Assembly (NCBI GenBank): GCA_013399855.1
Contig: VXAY01001101.1
Location: 1,013,965-1,077,964 of the forward strand
Length of the DNA stretch: 64,000 nt
Direction: 5' to 3'
DNA from: Oxyruncus cristatus
Lineage: Eukaryota; Chordata; Aves; Passeriformes; Cotingidae
A program made the translations under genes and the position numbers. The number at the start of each line of letters is the position of its first letter. Position 1 is the stretch's first letter. Shown here in pieces: positions 1 to 11,695 of the stretch. The notes beneath the pieces are model-generated. The model was not told where the DNA came from. It did no database searches and was given only the letters and a program-made list of their open reading frames with translations.

Positions 1-590
1 GCCGGGGGACCCCGCTGCCTCCCCGCCGGCGCGGTCAGCGATCCGCGGAGGGCCGGGCTCGCGGGGACGCGGAGCGGCCGCCGGCCCCGGGACGCGGTGC
101 CAGCCCCCGCCCGGCCTGATTAGCTTGTCAGGGTTTATCTCGTTAAGTTGTGCAGGACGTTACTCACATGACAAGGCGCGGGCAAACTCTGGAGAGGGAT
201 TAATGCCCCAGAAGTTGATGTAGGGGGAAAAAAAAAAAAAGAAAAAAAAAAGAAAAAAAAAAGATTAAAAAAGAGAAGGAGCCCGCGTTTCGTATTTTAA
301 CCGATCATTTGTTGAGCATCTGCGGGTACCGCTGCTCTGCTCAGGCAGGCTGGCCAGGGGATCACTGTTTTAGAGACAACGGAACGTTCTCCTAGCGCAG
401 ACTGATGTCCTTCTTTCCCCCCGGGAAGAGGTGAGAGCCGCTCCCGCACTGCAGCGGGCGGCAGGGGCACGGGCAGGGGCACGGGCACGGCAAGGGGCCG
501 ATCCTGAGCTCCTCAAGCAAAACTTCCAGCTGAAGCGGGACCGAGTTCCTAGCCGACAGCAATTTCCCCCTCTCTAATGAGTCGCCTCTG
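1..590. promoter_or_regulatory. Edge of a CpG island, probable gene 5' end
   Basis: The first 120 bases are extremely GC-rich with more than twenty CpG dinucleotides. CpGs continue more thinly to about 590, after which they become rare as in the rest of the window. In vertebrates such islands mark promoters. The island runs off the left edge, so the gene probably lies mainly outside. On the minus strand a donor-like GTGAGT (162-167 as ACTCAC) could close a first exon lying to its right, which would fit a gene transcribed leftwards. No reading frame here gives a protein I recognise. The direction of transcription and the gene identity are not shown by the sequence. Confidence 0.6.
228..273 (+). 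repeat. A-rich simple repeat
   Basis: This is a run of adenines broken by single G or T bases, inside the CpG island flank. It is simple sequence. It could be the decayed poly-A tail of a retroposed element, but no element body is visible next to it. Confidence 0.8.
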
Positions 591-944
591 CTAATAAATG
601 GTGCCTCTGCTCAGATTCCTCAGTGGGCTGTAGCTGAGTCCGAGAGAATCTGATCCTTTATTCCAAGATGTGTTTTAATAAAATTGCTGTAACGTTGGCA
701 TTTTATTAGGAGCCTATTGTTTCCAAATTAATACCTTATCTATGAAAAAGTCTATCCTACCAAACTGGGTTCACCCCTGTGGACCCCTTTCTTCATTTAC
801 ATGAATTTTACAGCTAAGAACCTAGCTCTACGTTTCCCTGAATCATCAGACCATTAATTTGGTGGGTAGCTAGCTGTTTCACCCACATGGATACAATTCT
901 GAATAAACTCAGAAGAAATGCAAAAACATGTGCTTTTCTGTCAT

Positions 945-992
945 ATTCTTCTTCCCCCTCCCCCCCCTTTTTTTTTTCCCTTTCCTCTTTAG
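945..992 (+). repeat. Long C/T tract ending in AG
   Basis: A roughly 47-base tract is almost all pyrimidines (a C run, then a T run, then mixed C/T) and ends in TTTAG. It looks like a 3' splice site, but no open frame with a nearby donor follows, so it is recorded as simple sequence. Confidence 0.6.
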
Positions 993-2474
993 TCGGTTTG
1001 TGCTGAGCAACGCCTTCAGAAACTTCATTATCTAAAAGGCAGACCTAGAGGGCAGGGACTTTGGGAATAGTTCCTTTTTATTCTGAAACTGTCTAAACTT
1101 AGAGCACAGTTGAACATGTCCTCAAATCTGCACCTTCCAGGAAGAAATGAATGATGTGCCAGATACTTCACTTGTAATCAAAAAAATATAAACCAAATGC
1201 TGTGAGATTCAGAATTCTTTCTCAGGCCCATTTACTGTGCACATTTTACAGTCTGAAAGTAAATTGGTCACCTCAGAAGTTGACGAAAAATCCTATGCAG
1301 ATGTTACCGTGTATCTTTCCCTCCATTTTATTTCAAGAAGATTTTACTGACAATTCACAGAAAAAAATGGACAGCACATCTGACAGGATACCTTTGCAGG
1401 TTGCAGGCCAAGCAAGCTCAAACAGCTTGCATTAGAAACAAACCTGGATTAGGTGAAATATTTCTAAAAGAATATTCCCCCTCTACCCCCATGCAAATAG
1501 ATTTTTTTTTTTTTTTTATGCACTTAAAATTTCACCTTTCCTTGACTTTCTTGAATGGTGAAAGTTTACACCCAGGTCAGCATGGAGCACTGAAATGGAG
1601 GGGGGTTTGCAGTGGAATTTTAGGTTTTAAGGTATTGTACATAAAAAAAAAAAAAAATTCCCAACAGAGCAAGTGTAGTTTCTGCTTGGCATCTAAAAGA
1701 ACTATCATCTAGAAAATACCCTGAAAACACTCATCTGCTAGAGTGTTGAATAGAAGTCTATTTCCACTCGCTCATCAATACAAATCAAGAAACATTGTAA
1801 ATATATTTGATTGATAAATCAAGAATTTGTAAATGCAATGTCAGCATCACAGTACTTTAGATATTTTTTCTTATTTCTAAAAAGAAGTGTTTAATTATTC
1901 AAGTTTGGATTTTCCTTGTCTTTATGCTTTATTGGCATGTTTGGTTTAGGAAGCGGGGTTATAATACAGGCAGTTATATATCTCATGTGATATATGTGTA
2001 TCTATATTTAAATCAAAATCATTATCTTTCACACAGGTGAGTGAAGCAGGTTATTTGCTGACAGCACTTTTAGTGTCAGTCATATTTTTGATCCATTTAG
2101 ATTTTGTTATTTTTTTTTTATTTACCATTACTGCTTGCAGCAGGACTTTCACTGAGATGAATGTACCTAATATGAGCATTTATAATTGTCTGGGTAGCTG
2201 GTTTAAAATACTTAGGATATTTTTGTAAAACTGAAACAAAAATAGAGAATACTTGGTCCTTGATTAGTTTTCTGCTGTGATATTTGTAGGAGTTGTCTAG
2301 GCTGTGTGTATGTCTGGTCAATACACAACAAGGTTCATGCTTCCACAGACATTTTTAATCATACAGCAAATTGTTGAATGCTTCTATAAGGAGCAATGGA
2401 CAAAGGCTACCGGGAAGGGTGACTACGTTAAACTGGTGAAACACATGAGGGCTGAAATAAGGGACTGAACCAAA

Positions 2475-2525
2475 CCACACTGAAATCAATGGGAGACTCC
2501 TGTTGAGTTGGAACAGGCTTCAGAC
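2475..2525. repeat. Decayed amniote interspersed repeat
   Basis: It contains the motif ACTGAAATCAATGGGAGACT, a variant of the CATTGAAGTCAATGGGA core that recurs in ancient repeats of birds, turtles and crocodilians. Only the core is convincing; the ends and family are not determined. Confidence 0.35.
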
Positions 2526-3478
2526 AGAGTATAAATGACTGCACAGGTACGGCACTTTGCGTCTCTTTCCAGTTTTGCTTTGGTTTATAGCACATTATTT
2601 ACTGGTAACATTCTTGAGCTAGATTAAAATTTATTGATTCATTTCTGACATAAAAAGCTCTGTTTGGATGCAAGCACTGATAGAGAAGCTGGACTGATGT
2701 TGCAGAGCTGATGGAAATGACATTTAAGTCACCTTATCCAAGCAATGATTGCTTTCAGGATATTTCTTAAACTATTGTTCTTTTACAAAAAGGTGTATTT
2801 TTGTATGAATGCAGCAACTACCTAAGAGATTTGGTCAGCTTCTTTCCAGTAAACTGGTTTTTTTTCAGGCACATGACTAAAAGTTGAAAACTGACCAGAT
2901 TACCAAACCTATATTCTTTGCCAAGCAGTAACAGCAATGAGGGACCCCGACCCCCCCCACCCCCTGCTGCTCCTTCAACCTTAGCATGGCCCTACAAATA
3001 TAACTTAATAATTAATTCACTGCTAATATTTGAACCTGACTGTGAAAATGCTGCTTTCTGCTAGGAGAATTCAGATGCAGTAAACACTGCTACAGCAAAT
3101 GGAGTGTTTCTGTTGGGATATGCTATAAATGGGGTTTAGTCAGTTCCCACTGGAGCCGTAAGTTTAGGATCAGATCCTGCTTAATATCATATTTCTCCTT
3201 CTTGTGGTACTTATTGACTGTAGCAAAAAGTACAGCTATTTAAAACCTCCCACCCCTTAAGAATATATGGACTTGCTTATCTAGAAAATCTCGGTATTGC
3301 TGGCATTTTTAATTTTCTGTCCACATTTGTAAAGGACTTAGAGACTCCTTAACAAACTTCGCTTCATACTTAGATACTCTCTCCTTTTTAGTTCTATTGT
3401 GTACTGAAGAATAGGACATTTAATTAAAAAATCCTAACAGTATAAAATTGTGGAGTGTTGTCAGTAACTGCAGAGAAA

Positions 3479-3530
3479 GGGCCAAATTCTTCCTTTTTTA
3501 CCCTGGCAAAATTCCCATCAGTGCTATGTT
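3479..3530. repeat. Decayed amniote interspersed repeat
   Basis: It begins with GGGCCAAATTCT and continues with a diverged stretch resembling the GGGCCAAATTCTGCCCTCAG start of a repeat common in sauropsid genomes. The assignment rests on remembered motif similarity, not on an alignment. Confidence 0.35.
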
Positions 3531-4114
3531 CTTTATGAAGCTTGAACATGTATTTTAAGACCCCACCAATAATAAAGAAATTGTTTTACTCCTGCTTAAG
3601 TGTTTTCCTGCCAGCTGACGACAGCAATCAGAAAGCTGCATACCCCTAGTTTTTCTGGTCATAGAGTAAGAAATATTAAGATAAAATCCTAAATGTTTCA
3701 AAAAGCTGTAAACAACTCGCTTCTGATATGAAGACTGTGCAGGAACAATCTGTCCTCTTCCAAGCAGGACTTTGAGTCAGACGACAGGAAAAGTTCTGCA
3801 GCCTTTTAATTTTTTTCCCCAGCCAAAGCTGTCAATAGCTAAAATATTATTTTTACCTGTAGAAGTACAATGAAAGGGATTTACAGTCCGGATCTGTTTA
3901 TACTCTGTAGGTCTAGTAAAGAAACAAAGTTTCTCCTCTGACATGCCCAAATAAACAATGACCCTATTTCAAATTCCGCTCAATAAGTGTGTTAAATGCA
4001 TAAAGTATTTTGAGTGAATGCCATGCAGCTGTTTGGTGGCTTGCAATTGCTGTGGTATCTCGTCTGCCTGCATTCTGTGTACTGCTATAGATCCTACAAG
4101 TGGACGCTGCTATT

Positions 4115-4133
4115 TCTGACACATTGTGTCAGA
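4115..4133. repeat. Perfect 19-bp palindrome with 1-bp centre
   Basis: The arms TCTGACACA and TGTGTCAGA flank a single T and are perfect inverted complements. Each arm contains TGACA, the half-site of MEIS/TGIF-type TALE homeodomain proteins. A second perfect palindrome lies 90 bp downstream. Any regulatory role is inference. Confidence 0.85.
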
Positions 4134-4222
4134 TTTTCTATAAGTCTATATGTTTTGTTCCAAGTAGATGAAAATAGCGAAACATTATAAATATTAGATA
4201 GTCTTGCTCCAGTGTGTGGTGC

Positions 4223-4244
4223 TGTAAATCTCTGGAGATTTACA
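4223..4244. repeat. Perfect 22-bp palindrome with 2-bp centre
   Basis: The ten-base arms TGTAAATCTC and GAGATTTACA flank TG and are perfect inverted complements. The structure is seen directly in the sequence. No function is known to me. Confidence 0.85.
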
Positions 4245-6286
4245 AAGAGACAGTGACAACACGAATGCAATTACACACGATACTACTTTATGAGCTAATT
4301 CTATAAAGCAGCATCTCAGCTGTGCACTGACAATAATTTTTCACGGCAACTTTTGGAATGTCCCATGGAACCTTTTAATAGTTTAATTATTTGCTCATCC
4401 CAAAATAAATTTGCACGTGGCCAGAATTAAACAAAAGGCCCACCACTGTTTCAGGAGGAGTTTTGCCTAAGAAGGAACTCAGGGTAGAATCAGTTGTTTT
4501 AGGGCTCAGATTAAAATGTTGAAATACAGTGATAATCTGCCAGGACACTCTGCTCTGGCTGTGCAATGCAATCGTATGTGCCCTGTGAAACTTTTGCACT
4601 GTCCACTGGTCTGTAAAGGTTCTAGGCTGGTGGAGGAGAAATATTTCTTCTCTGTTAGTTCAACAGGTGACTTTGAAATGACCTATGAATTCTTCCACTT
4701 TTGTCAAGCTGAGATCAATAGCTAGCGTGGTTCTAGGAAAATATATGTAGGTATTTTCTCAAGGCATGCTAATTTAAAAATAAGATCTGGAAAAACACTT
4801 GTAGTGTTAGAGGATTCAAAGACTACTCAGAAAAAAAGCAACTTTGGAATTGTTGTAGCAGCTGTTATAATCTATTATGTAAATCATCTGGGAATTAAAG
4901 CAAAATATTTTGTAAGGTGGTTTTTTGTCAAATAATAAATATGCTATCATTTAGACTTAATGTTTTTCCATAGGTGTTATTGTTAACTGATGAAAGTGAA
5001 ACCTCAGAGTACTCCTTATTTTGACTGATGAGGATTTAATATTTATTTATAGCTGTGCCAATGATAACACCCGTATATCTGTTCAAGAGAACATATGTTT
5101 CTCAAAACTGGGTGTTGGAACTTATGCTGTTGATCTGCACTGAGTTATATTTGTCTTCTAGGTGTCACCTAGATATTCTCACCAAATATAATCAGAGATA
5201 CTAAATTATAAAATATGTGAAAAGAAGCCTCAAAAGGCATAAGCGTCTTTGGTCAGATTATTATTTACTTTAATGTTCTTTTGTATCACCACAAACATCT
5301 CTGAGAAAGTCGGTGGTTACTTTTCATTGCCTGAGTATTGTAAACTGGCTTTTATGAAAACAAGAATCAGGGCCTTTGATTGATTTTGCCCTTCTATACA
5401 GGGCTGCTGGTGCCACATGTCAGATCATCAGCCTGTTGACTAAAGTACAGTATGATTTCACTAATGACTGGGATGCATACTGCAGATTACCACATTTTGC
5501 AAATTAGTGAGTAATCAAACAAACACCATAAAAATCAAGGATACTGCATAATGAAATATACTTTATTCATTTATTTTTACAACCATATATTAGCTTTAAT
5601 TATTTGTGTTAGTAATTCATTGGATGCTAGCACATGGAGCTATGGAATGTGGGCTTTTTAAAAAAAATATGTTTTAGTATCCAAAGCCCCCATTGTAGCA
5701 CTCTGATTTACAATCCTTTGTGAGAAGGTGGGTGACCACCTCTTCCTTGAGTGGGGAAACTTGTTTCAGAGATAATCCCTAAGAAGGCCCTAAAGTCATT
5801 AGGGCCAGCCCGATGCATCCTGGTGGACATCCATCCTGGGGAGGACTGGCTGTCACCTTGGGAAGGCTGCTGCAGCTGGACTTGCTGATTGCCTGTTTTT
5901 GCTTCCAAAGAGCCAATGAAGAGAGGAAAACTCATGTTGGGGAGGTTAGGGAAGGACCTGACTTGGCCACTCACTGGAAATCTCTCTTTCTTGCTTCTTT
6001 ACTCCCCTCCTTCCTCCTCCTTTCCTGGTCCAAACTCAAGCCTAGACCATGGATAACACTAAACTGTTACCTTTTATCCACCTTGTTTCTGATGATGGAT
6101 CAGGGAGTGAAAGCTTTTCTATAGGAGAATTTTCTGCAAGGAGGATTTATCTCTGGGTTCCCCTCTGAGATGTCCACCTCCAGCACTGCCTGCTGCCCTG
6201 TTAGGCAGACATCATTCCTTTAATGTCTGTGGAATGAACTTCTGCTTCTCCTGAGCTCAGTTTTGGCCTCTGATGGGGAGGAAAAC

Positions 6287-6313
6287 TTTTCCCTTTTCCT
6301 TTTTTTTCAGATA
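6287..6313 (+). repeat. 27-bp pyrimidine tract ending CAGATA, copy 1
   Basis: The tract is T4 C3 T4 C2 T8 followed by CAGATA. The identical 27 bases recur at 7265-7291. The layout is that of a strong polypyrimidine tract plus AG. No exon can be supported after it. Confidence 0.8.
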
Positions 6314-7264
6314 ATTCCTTTAAGAACAGTACTGATCTTTAAAAGCATAAAGGTAAATATTGTGTGTATGTATAAAACCTATGTGCAATGTGAACAGTCT
6401 TTGTTTCTTTTCCTCATTGTACATTTAATTTTCTCTTCCATATACTAGCTTGTCATCTGGCATTTCTATAAATTCTCAGTTGTTAAAACCATTTCTCTTT
6501 TTTTCCTTATATTTTAAGTTTGATCCATGAATGGCCTGTCAAGAGTTTTATATTATTGTAAGCTGAAGTTTGGATGGTAGCAGCGACAGGCCACTAACCA
6601 TAATTGTGTTGCTGTTACCACTGTAACAAATTTGTGTCATTTAGCTATTTTGAAGCTTGGGAAGTACATAAAGGCAAATGTAATACTGATGAATATTTAT
6701 TATAGTGCTGTGGGATCTTAGGTTTAACCATGTTTGCCTCAGTTCTGCAAAACTGTCCCTAAAATTTAGCAGAGTGGATTATATCTCAAGATGGGGAGCA
6801 ACCGTGAAAAATCTTCCTGGAAAAATTATTTATGACTGTGGACAATACTTATTTATCTAATTTTAATAATAACTGTATTAGGGATAGTTTTCTTGCAAAG
6901 CCTGCAAAGGAGGCAGATACTTGGTCTGACCTTAAGTCAGCACACCAGTGTTTGACAAGATACTAAGGTAGGTATCTGTGAGGTACACAGATTTTCCTCA
7001 TTTGACAGTATTCAACTGAATGGAGGTTTATGCCCCAAATATCTGTGTTTCTTCGTGACCTTATCAGAGAAAAGAGAGTTTTAGCCCCCTTATATTCTCA
7101 GCAAGAACAAGCCTTTTCTTGTATCACAGTCAGGGCAAATGAAGGTTGTGTTCTTCACTGCTTCTGAGGCTGGTGGGGTATTATTAAGCTACTTGAAACA
7201 TGATTTTAATGTGTATAAAACATGCTAACAGTTTCAATTTATTGGCAGGTCATTGATTTTTTCC

Positions 7265-7291
7265 TTTTCCCTTTTCCTTTTTTTTCAGATA
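7265..7291 (+). repeat. 27-bp pyrimidine tract ending CAGATA, copy 2
   Basis: This is identical to 6287-6313. The flanking sequences of the two copies differ, so the match does not extend into a longer duplication. Confidence 0.8.
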
Positions 7292-8222
7292 AAAATGAAT
7301 ATAGGTAATAGAAAATTGATAGGTATGAGTCGTAATGTTTCCCTCCCTTATTTCATGAGATAGTTTTTTTGAAATAGTCATGATCTAGAAATAATTTTTT
7401 TTACTCCTGTTGACAATATAGTGTGCATTGGAAACTTGACATAATGAATTGTATTTTGTATAATTATAGTCTTCTTAGAAGCATAGCAGCCAGCATTTTT
7501 CAAATATGGAGGACCTCTGTTAGAATGGATCTCAAGTTTTTTTTTTTATTTTCAGGTTGGTGAGAACTGCAGTTACCTAACAACTAGTGAGTCACTACTA
7601 ATGCTTGAGTGTGAACCATAAAGAAATTGTGAAGCGTTGCAATAAAAAGAGCACTGTTTTCATGTGCTGAGCCGGACTGTTCATCAGTGTAGCTGGAACA
7701 AACTGGTCTGGTCAGACTTAACCCTTCAGAATCAATGCACTTAAGTCCAGAATGACTAAAGTTGAACCATTTTGGAGGTTTAACTAAAGGCTAAACAGAC
7801 CCCAGATCATGTTATGACTCCTGCAAACAAACAACTGACTTACATCCATTCAAGCCTAGCTAATGGTTGTGCTCTTTTCCTTGGCCAGTGAGAGTGTGCA
7901 AAATATGACTATTTCTGAATAAGAAAACCTCAGACATTTACAAGAGAACATCTCTCAAGGTCATAAAGTATGTGTGCTAAAGACAAAAGGATATTAATTT
8001 GACCATAATTTGTGTGAGGGCTTTCAACAAGGCAAGGGAATGCATATTTTTATGACTTTTTTTCTCTAGTAATTTAATTTCTCAGGAAATGCTGCCATTA
8101 ATATTTTATTTTGAGCACTGGGGCGCTAATGGTATTACCCATGTTTCTCTTTACTCTTGACAGTACACTCAACACCAAACACTTGTTCCAGTAGCATATT
8201 TATTCCCTGGTATACATAAAGT

Positions 8223-8255
8223 CTTTTTCTTTCTCTCTTTTTTTTTTTTTTTTCC
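8223..8255 (+). repeat. Pyrimidine tract with T16 run
   Basis: This is simple sequence: mixed C/T followed by an uninterrupted T run at about 8238-8253. Nothing else is visible around it. Confidence 0.8.
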
Positions 8256-11200
8256 ACTGTGTCCCTCACTTATAAGAAGCACCAATGTTTAGAAAGGCTG
8301 GAAAAATAACGAGATGGGGGACATATGAAAAACTGTGATTTTTTCCAAGTGAAATTAGAAACAGGGTCTCTTTAACATGGAAATTTTATTTCTCTACAAT
8401 TTGAGGACTCATTTCTGTAACTGTCACATATGTAAAATTTCTAGTGAAGTCAAAGAGGCCTTTGAATACAAAGAAACAGCACAATCAAGCTCTGAATACA
8501 TATATATATTCCATATGCTTTTCTCTCTCTTCTAGTGATACACATGTTACAATAATTTTATTCAGATAAAACTGTCATCATTTTAATTTATACGGTCCTT
8601 AAACTGTTTAAAAAATGAAATTAATAAAAACAATTTCAGAGAAGAAGGACTCATCTTTGTGAGACCATTTAATTAGCATCTCCATTTTATATTTTAAACT
8701 GGAATGGGAAATATTGCATTGTCAGGACATCCTTGAATGGTATCCTAGATATTTTGTTTGTTTGGAATGGCTTGAAATCACACAACTTTACTGAATTATA
8801 ACCAGATAAATATATCTAAGCCTGAGGGCAGGAAGTCCTGGCAGCTGAGATGTAGGGAACATGCCGTTTGTCCATACTAGATTCTTCTGTTCCCTTTTAC
8901 TAATAAATCTAGTAGAAAGCTTTGTTTTCACTCTCTGCATGATAAATAAAGTCTCTGTCTATGGTGCCATATTAGTGTTTGGTGCTGATGCTTGTAATTC
9001 CACCTATTCTCATGGAGAGATGAGACCTCTGTGAACCAAACCTCATCAGGTCAGGTTTTGTTTGGGTTAGTGCCTGTTCCAAAGCAGGGAAAATATTGCA
9101 TATTGCAAGTATCATGGGATTGATGAATCGCACCTTGGCTTCATTAAGGTCATCTGCAACAGTTATTTGAGCTTCCAGACCACCCACCTCAATTTTTGGT
9201 TTTTCACAATGTCCTGTTTTGTTTTCTATTTACCCATTTTAAAATTCTGCTCTCTCCCCACCCCCATCCCAATCTCATTTGTAAAAATCAGTAGAGAGGA
9301 GACTGTAAAAAGTCAGAGTAGTACCCTCTGCATGTTCATACAACTCTGTGTGGCTGAAGCCTTTCGTAAACAATTTTTCTTGCATGATAGAGCATGTGTT
9401 GTGTGGCAGACATTTTTATGAAGTAGCCTAGGACAGGGCTAATCATATCACCCTGTCTCGGGTTTTGACCTTATCACTGTTGTGCACTGAGCCTAAAAAT
9501 TGGACACTGGCAACCACGTTCCAGGAAAATAAATGGGAGATGACATTTTAGTTAAAAAGAATAAGTAGATTTTATTTTATTGAAACAAAGGGTCATAGGA
9601 CTTCTATTTATTGTTCTCGTATGAGTGTAATTAAATAGCTGCCATGTTGCCACGTCAGGCGAGTTAAAAAAAAAGGAGGGGGGCAATTTCACTTGCCAAG
9701 ACCCAATTCATGGTTCTGCAGCTGTTTTACATTCAGGCCTTTTAATGAAGCCAGTGGAAACTCTACCTGGAAAGCAATAAGGGAATAATATTCTTATGTG
9801 AAACATCATTTATAACATCTGTAATAAAGCAGGCTAAATCATACCTCTGCCATTTGAAATCATAAATAGTATGTTAGCTTTTAAAAGCAGCCTTTGTCCT
9901 TTTGAAATCTTTTGATGTCAGGCTGCTTTAAGAAAAGCATAAGTAGACTATTCTGTACAGTGGTTTGATTAAGAAAAAAAAACACTACAGTCTTCAATAC
10001 CTCTCTAATGAAAAGTAGTATATAAATGTGAGCCTGGTAATTCACCATTGGTATCAGAAACAGAAGAATTTGTTGATTCAACCATCACTGTTTGTACATA
10101 ATATAAATAAGGATACAATAAGCTATTCTAAATGGATTACTTGCATGTTTTTAACATGTAGATGTGCATGTGCATGCATGCAGATAGGTGACATAATCTT
10201 TAATAAACTGTGGTTAAGAAGGTACTTTTTCACAGATGAACTAAATCTCTTATTTCATAGATACGTTGGCACTTTTTACAGTGATAACCTGACTGTACAA
10301 AATGAGAGACAAACTCTGGCAGTATTAGTAAGGATTTTAGTACAAAGTAGAAATAATTCCTGCAAATTCAGAAACAACAACAGGTATTTCTGCAAATTGG
10401 AAACCAACAGTTACTTGCAAAATGCCAGGCTGCAGAGAGTGATTTGGTTTGGAAGGCAAATTGGCTGTAGCTTCCAATATAAAACCATTTAAACCCAATG
10501 TGATGCCAGACAGCCAAACCTGAGCCACACATGTGTGACCTGCATTGCCCTGGGAAACCTGCACACCATGGCCAGTGCTCAGGCAGCTTTTCTGGGGTGC
10601 TTGTGGTGGAGGTGCTGAGGCAGGACCTGGAGAAGAAACTCAAATTCAGAAGAAATGGCTGCACTGTAGGCTGTTTCCTGAGTAAACTCTGACTCCAGTG
10701 AAAAATTCTCAACCCTTTCATAGCCTTGTATTTTTTTCACACCACTCATTTCTGGCACAGAACTCCCCACAGCCCAGGCAGTTGGCAGCCAGGCTCACCC
10801 AGGTGTGTTCTGCCCATCCTTGCTCCAAGAGTTAGTCACCTGGAGACCCACTGCTCAGAAGGGGCTTGTAAGGGGAGCTCTGGATAAAGACAGAGGCTGT
10901 TCCTGGTTGGGAGAAACGAGCAGACAAGGATTGTCCCAGCACCTGCCAATCAATCAAACTGAACACACAGACCAGTGCGCAGCCCTCGAAGCCCTTGACC
11001 ATCATTTACACTAACACAGTTATCTTTCCCTGATGTTGTCTGAAAAAAGCAGGTCCCAGATGCTTCCTGCTTAATAATTTTCCCATTTCCCAAGGACAAA
11101 GCTCCCCGCAGCTCCTGCACCGAGGGCTGGGCGGACACCTATGGCGGGTCCTCAGAGCTTCGCTGTGCCCCGACAGCTGACAGAGCACATTGAAAAGGCT

Positions 11201-11610
11201 GTGCCTCCTGTCCCCACCTCCAAGAAGGACAATTTTATTAAAGGTTGATCTTATTTTTTTCCATTTTTTCATTAGAGGAAATAAAATAGGAAAGCCACAG
11301 TGCTCTAAACCAAGTATAAATGTAAATTTTGCTGCTCCTTTCTTTTTTTTTTGTTGTGTTGATGTCACCTGCCAAAAAGCAGAGATAAATTATTTGCTCT
11401 GAATTTTTATCCCATGAGACATGAAGATTTCAGAAGTTTGAGACAGAGCCTGCAATGTCTGCTCTGTTCGTGTATGATGCATGGGACAGAGTGTGGCTCA
11501 TCAGGGTGATTAGTTGTAGTGATACAAGCATGCACATCATAACGTGGGGGTAATGTTAAGGTTTCCTCTTATCTTTCACTTTATTGTGTACAGGGTAACA
11601 AAGGGATTTC

Positions 11611-11695
11611 TAGAGCCTAATTCTCATCTCACAGAGTTGACACACTGTAATTGACCTCTCCTGATCTATAACAGAGTAAGTGGACTCAGATTCAT
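11611..11695. repeat. Decayed sauropsid interspersed repeat
   Basis: It starts GAGCCTAATTCTCATCTCAC and later has CTCCTGATCTATAACAGAGT and ACTCAGATTC. These follow, in order, a repeat common in bird, turtle and crocodilian genomes (GCCTGATTCTCCTCTCAC, then ACTCCTGATTTACACCAGTG, then GATCAGAATC). The order of the blocks supports the call; the family name is not certain. Confidence 0.45.

Larger units (their letters stand above)
590..5700. other. AT-rich noncoding stretch
   Basis: No gene is supported here. The open frames are short, overlap on both strands and have no recognisable domains. The stretch holds homopolymer tracts (T run 1502-1517, A run 1643-1657, C-rich tract near 2947-2962), decayed interspersed repeats near 2475-2525, 3130-3180 and 3479-3530, and two perfect palindromes at 4115-4133 and 4223-4244. 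Confidence 0.7.
5700..11600. other. Noncoding stretch, locally moderate GC
   Basis: No gene is supported. The 5,700-6,130 and 10,500-11,370 parts have higher GC and so show several overlapping open frames on both strands, none with a recognisable domain. The longest frame (10,028-10,492, plus strand) has the composition of translated AT-rich noncoding DNA. An exact 27-bp pyrimidine tract occurs twice, at 6287-6313 and 7265-7291. Confidence 0.65.

Noticed and set aside
10028..10492. 154-codon plus-strand open frame
   Set aside because: No domain, no promoter or splice context, and an amino-acid mix typical of translated AT-rich DNA. One or two frames of this length are expected in 64 kb of six-frame sequence.
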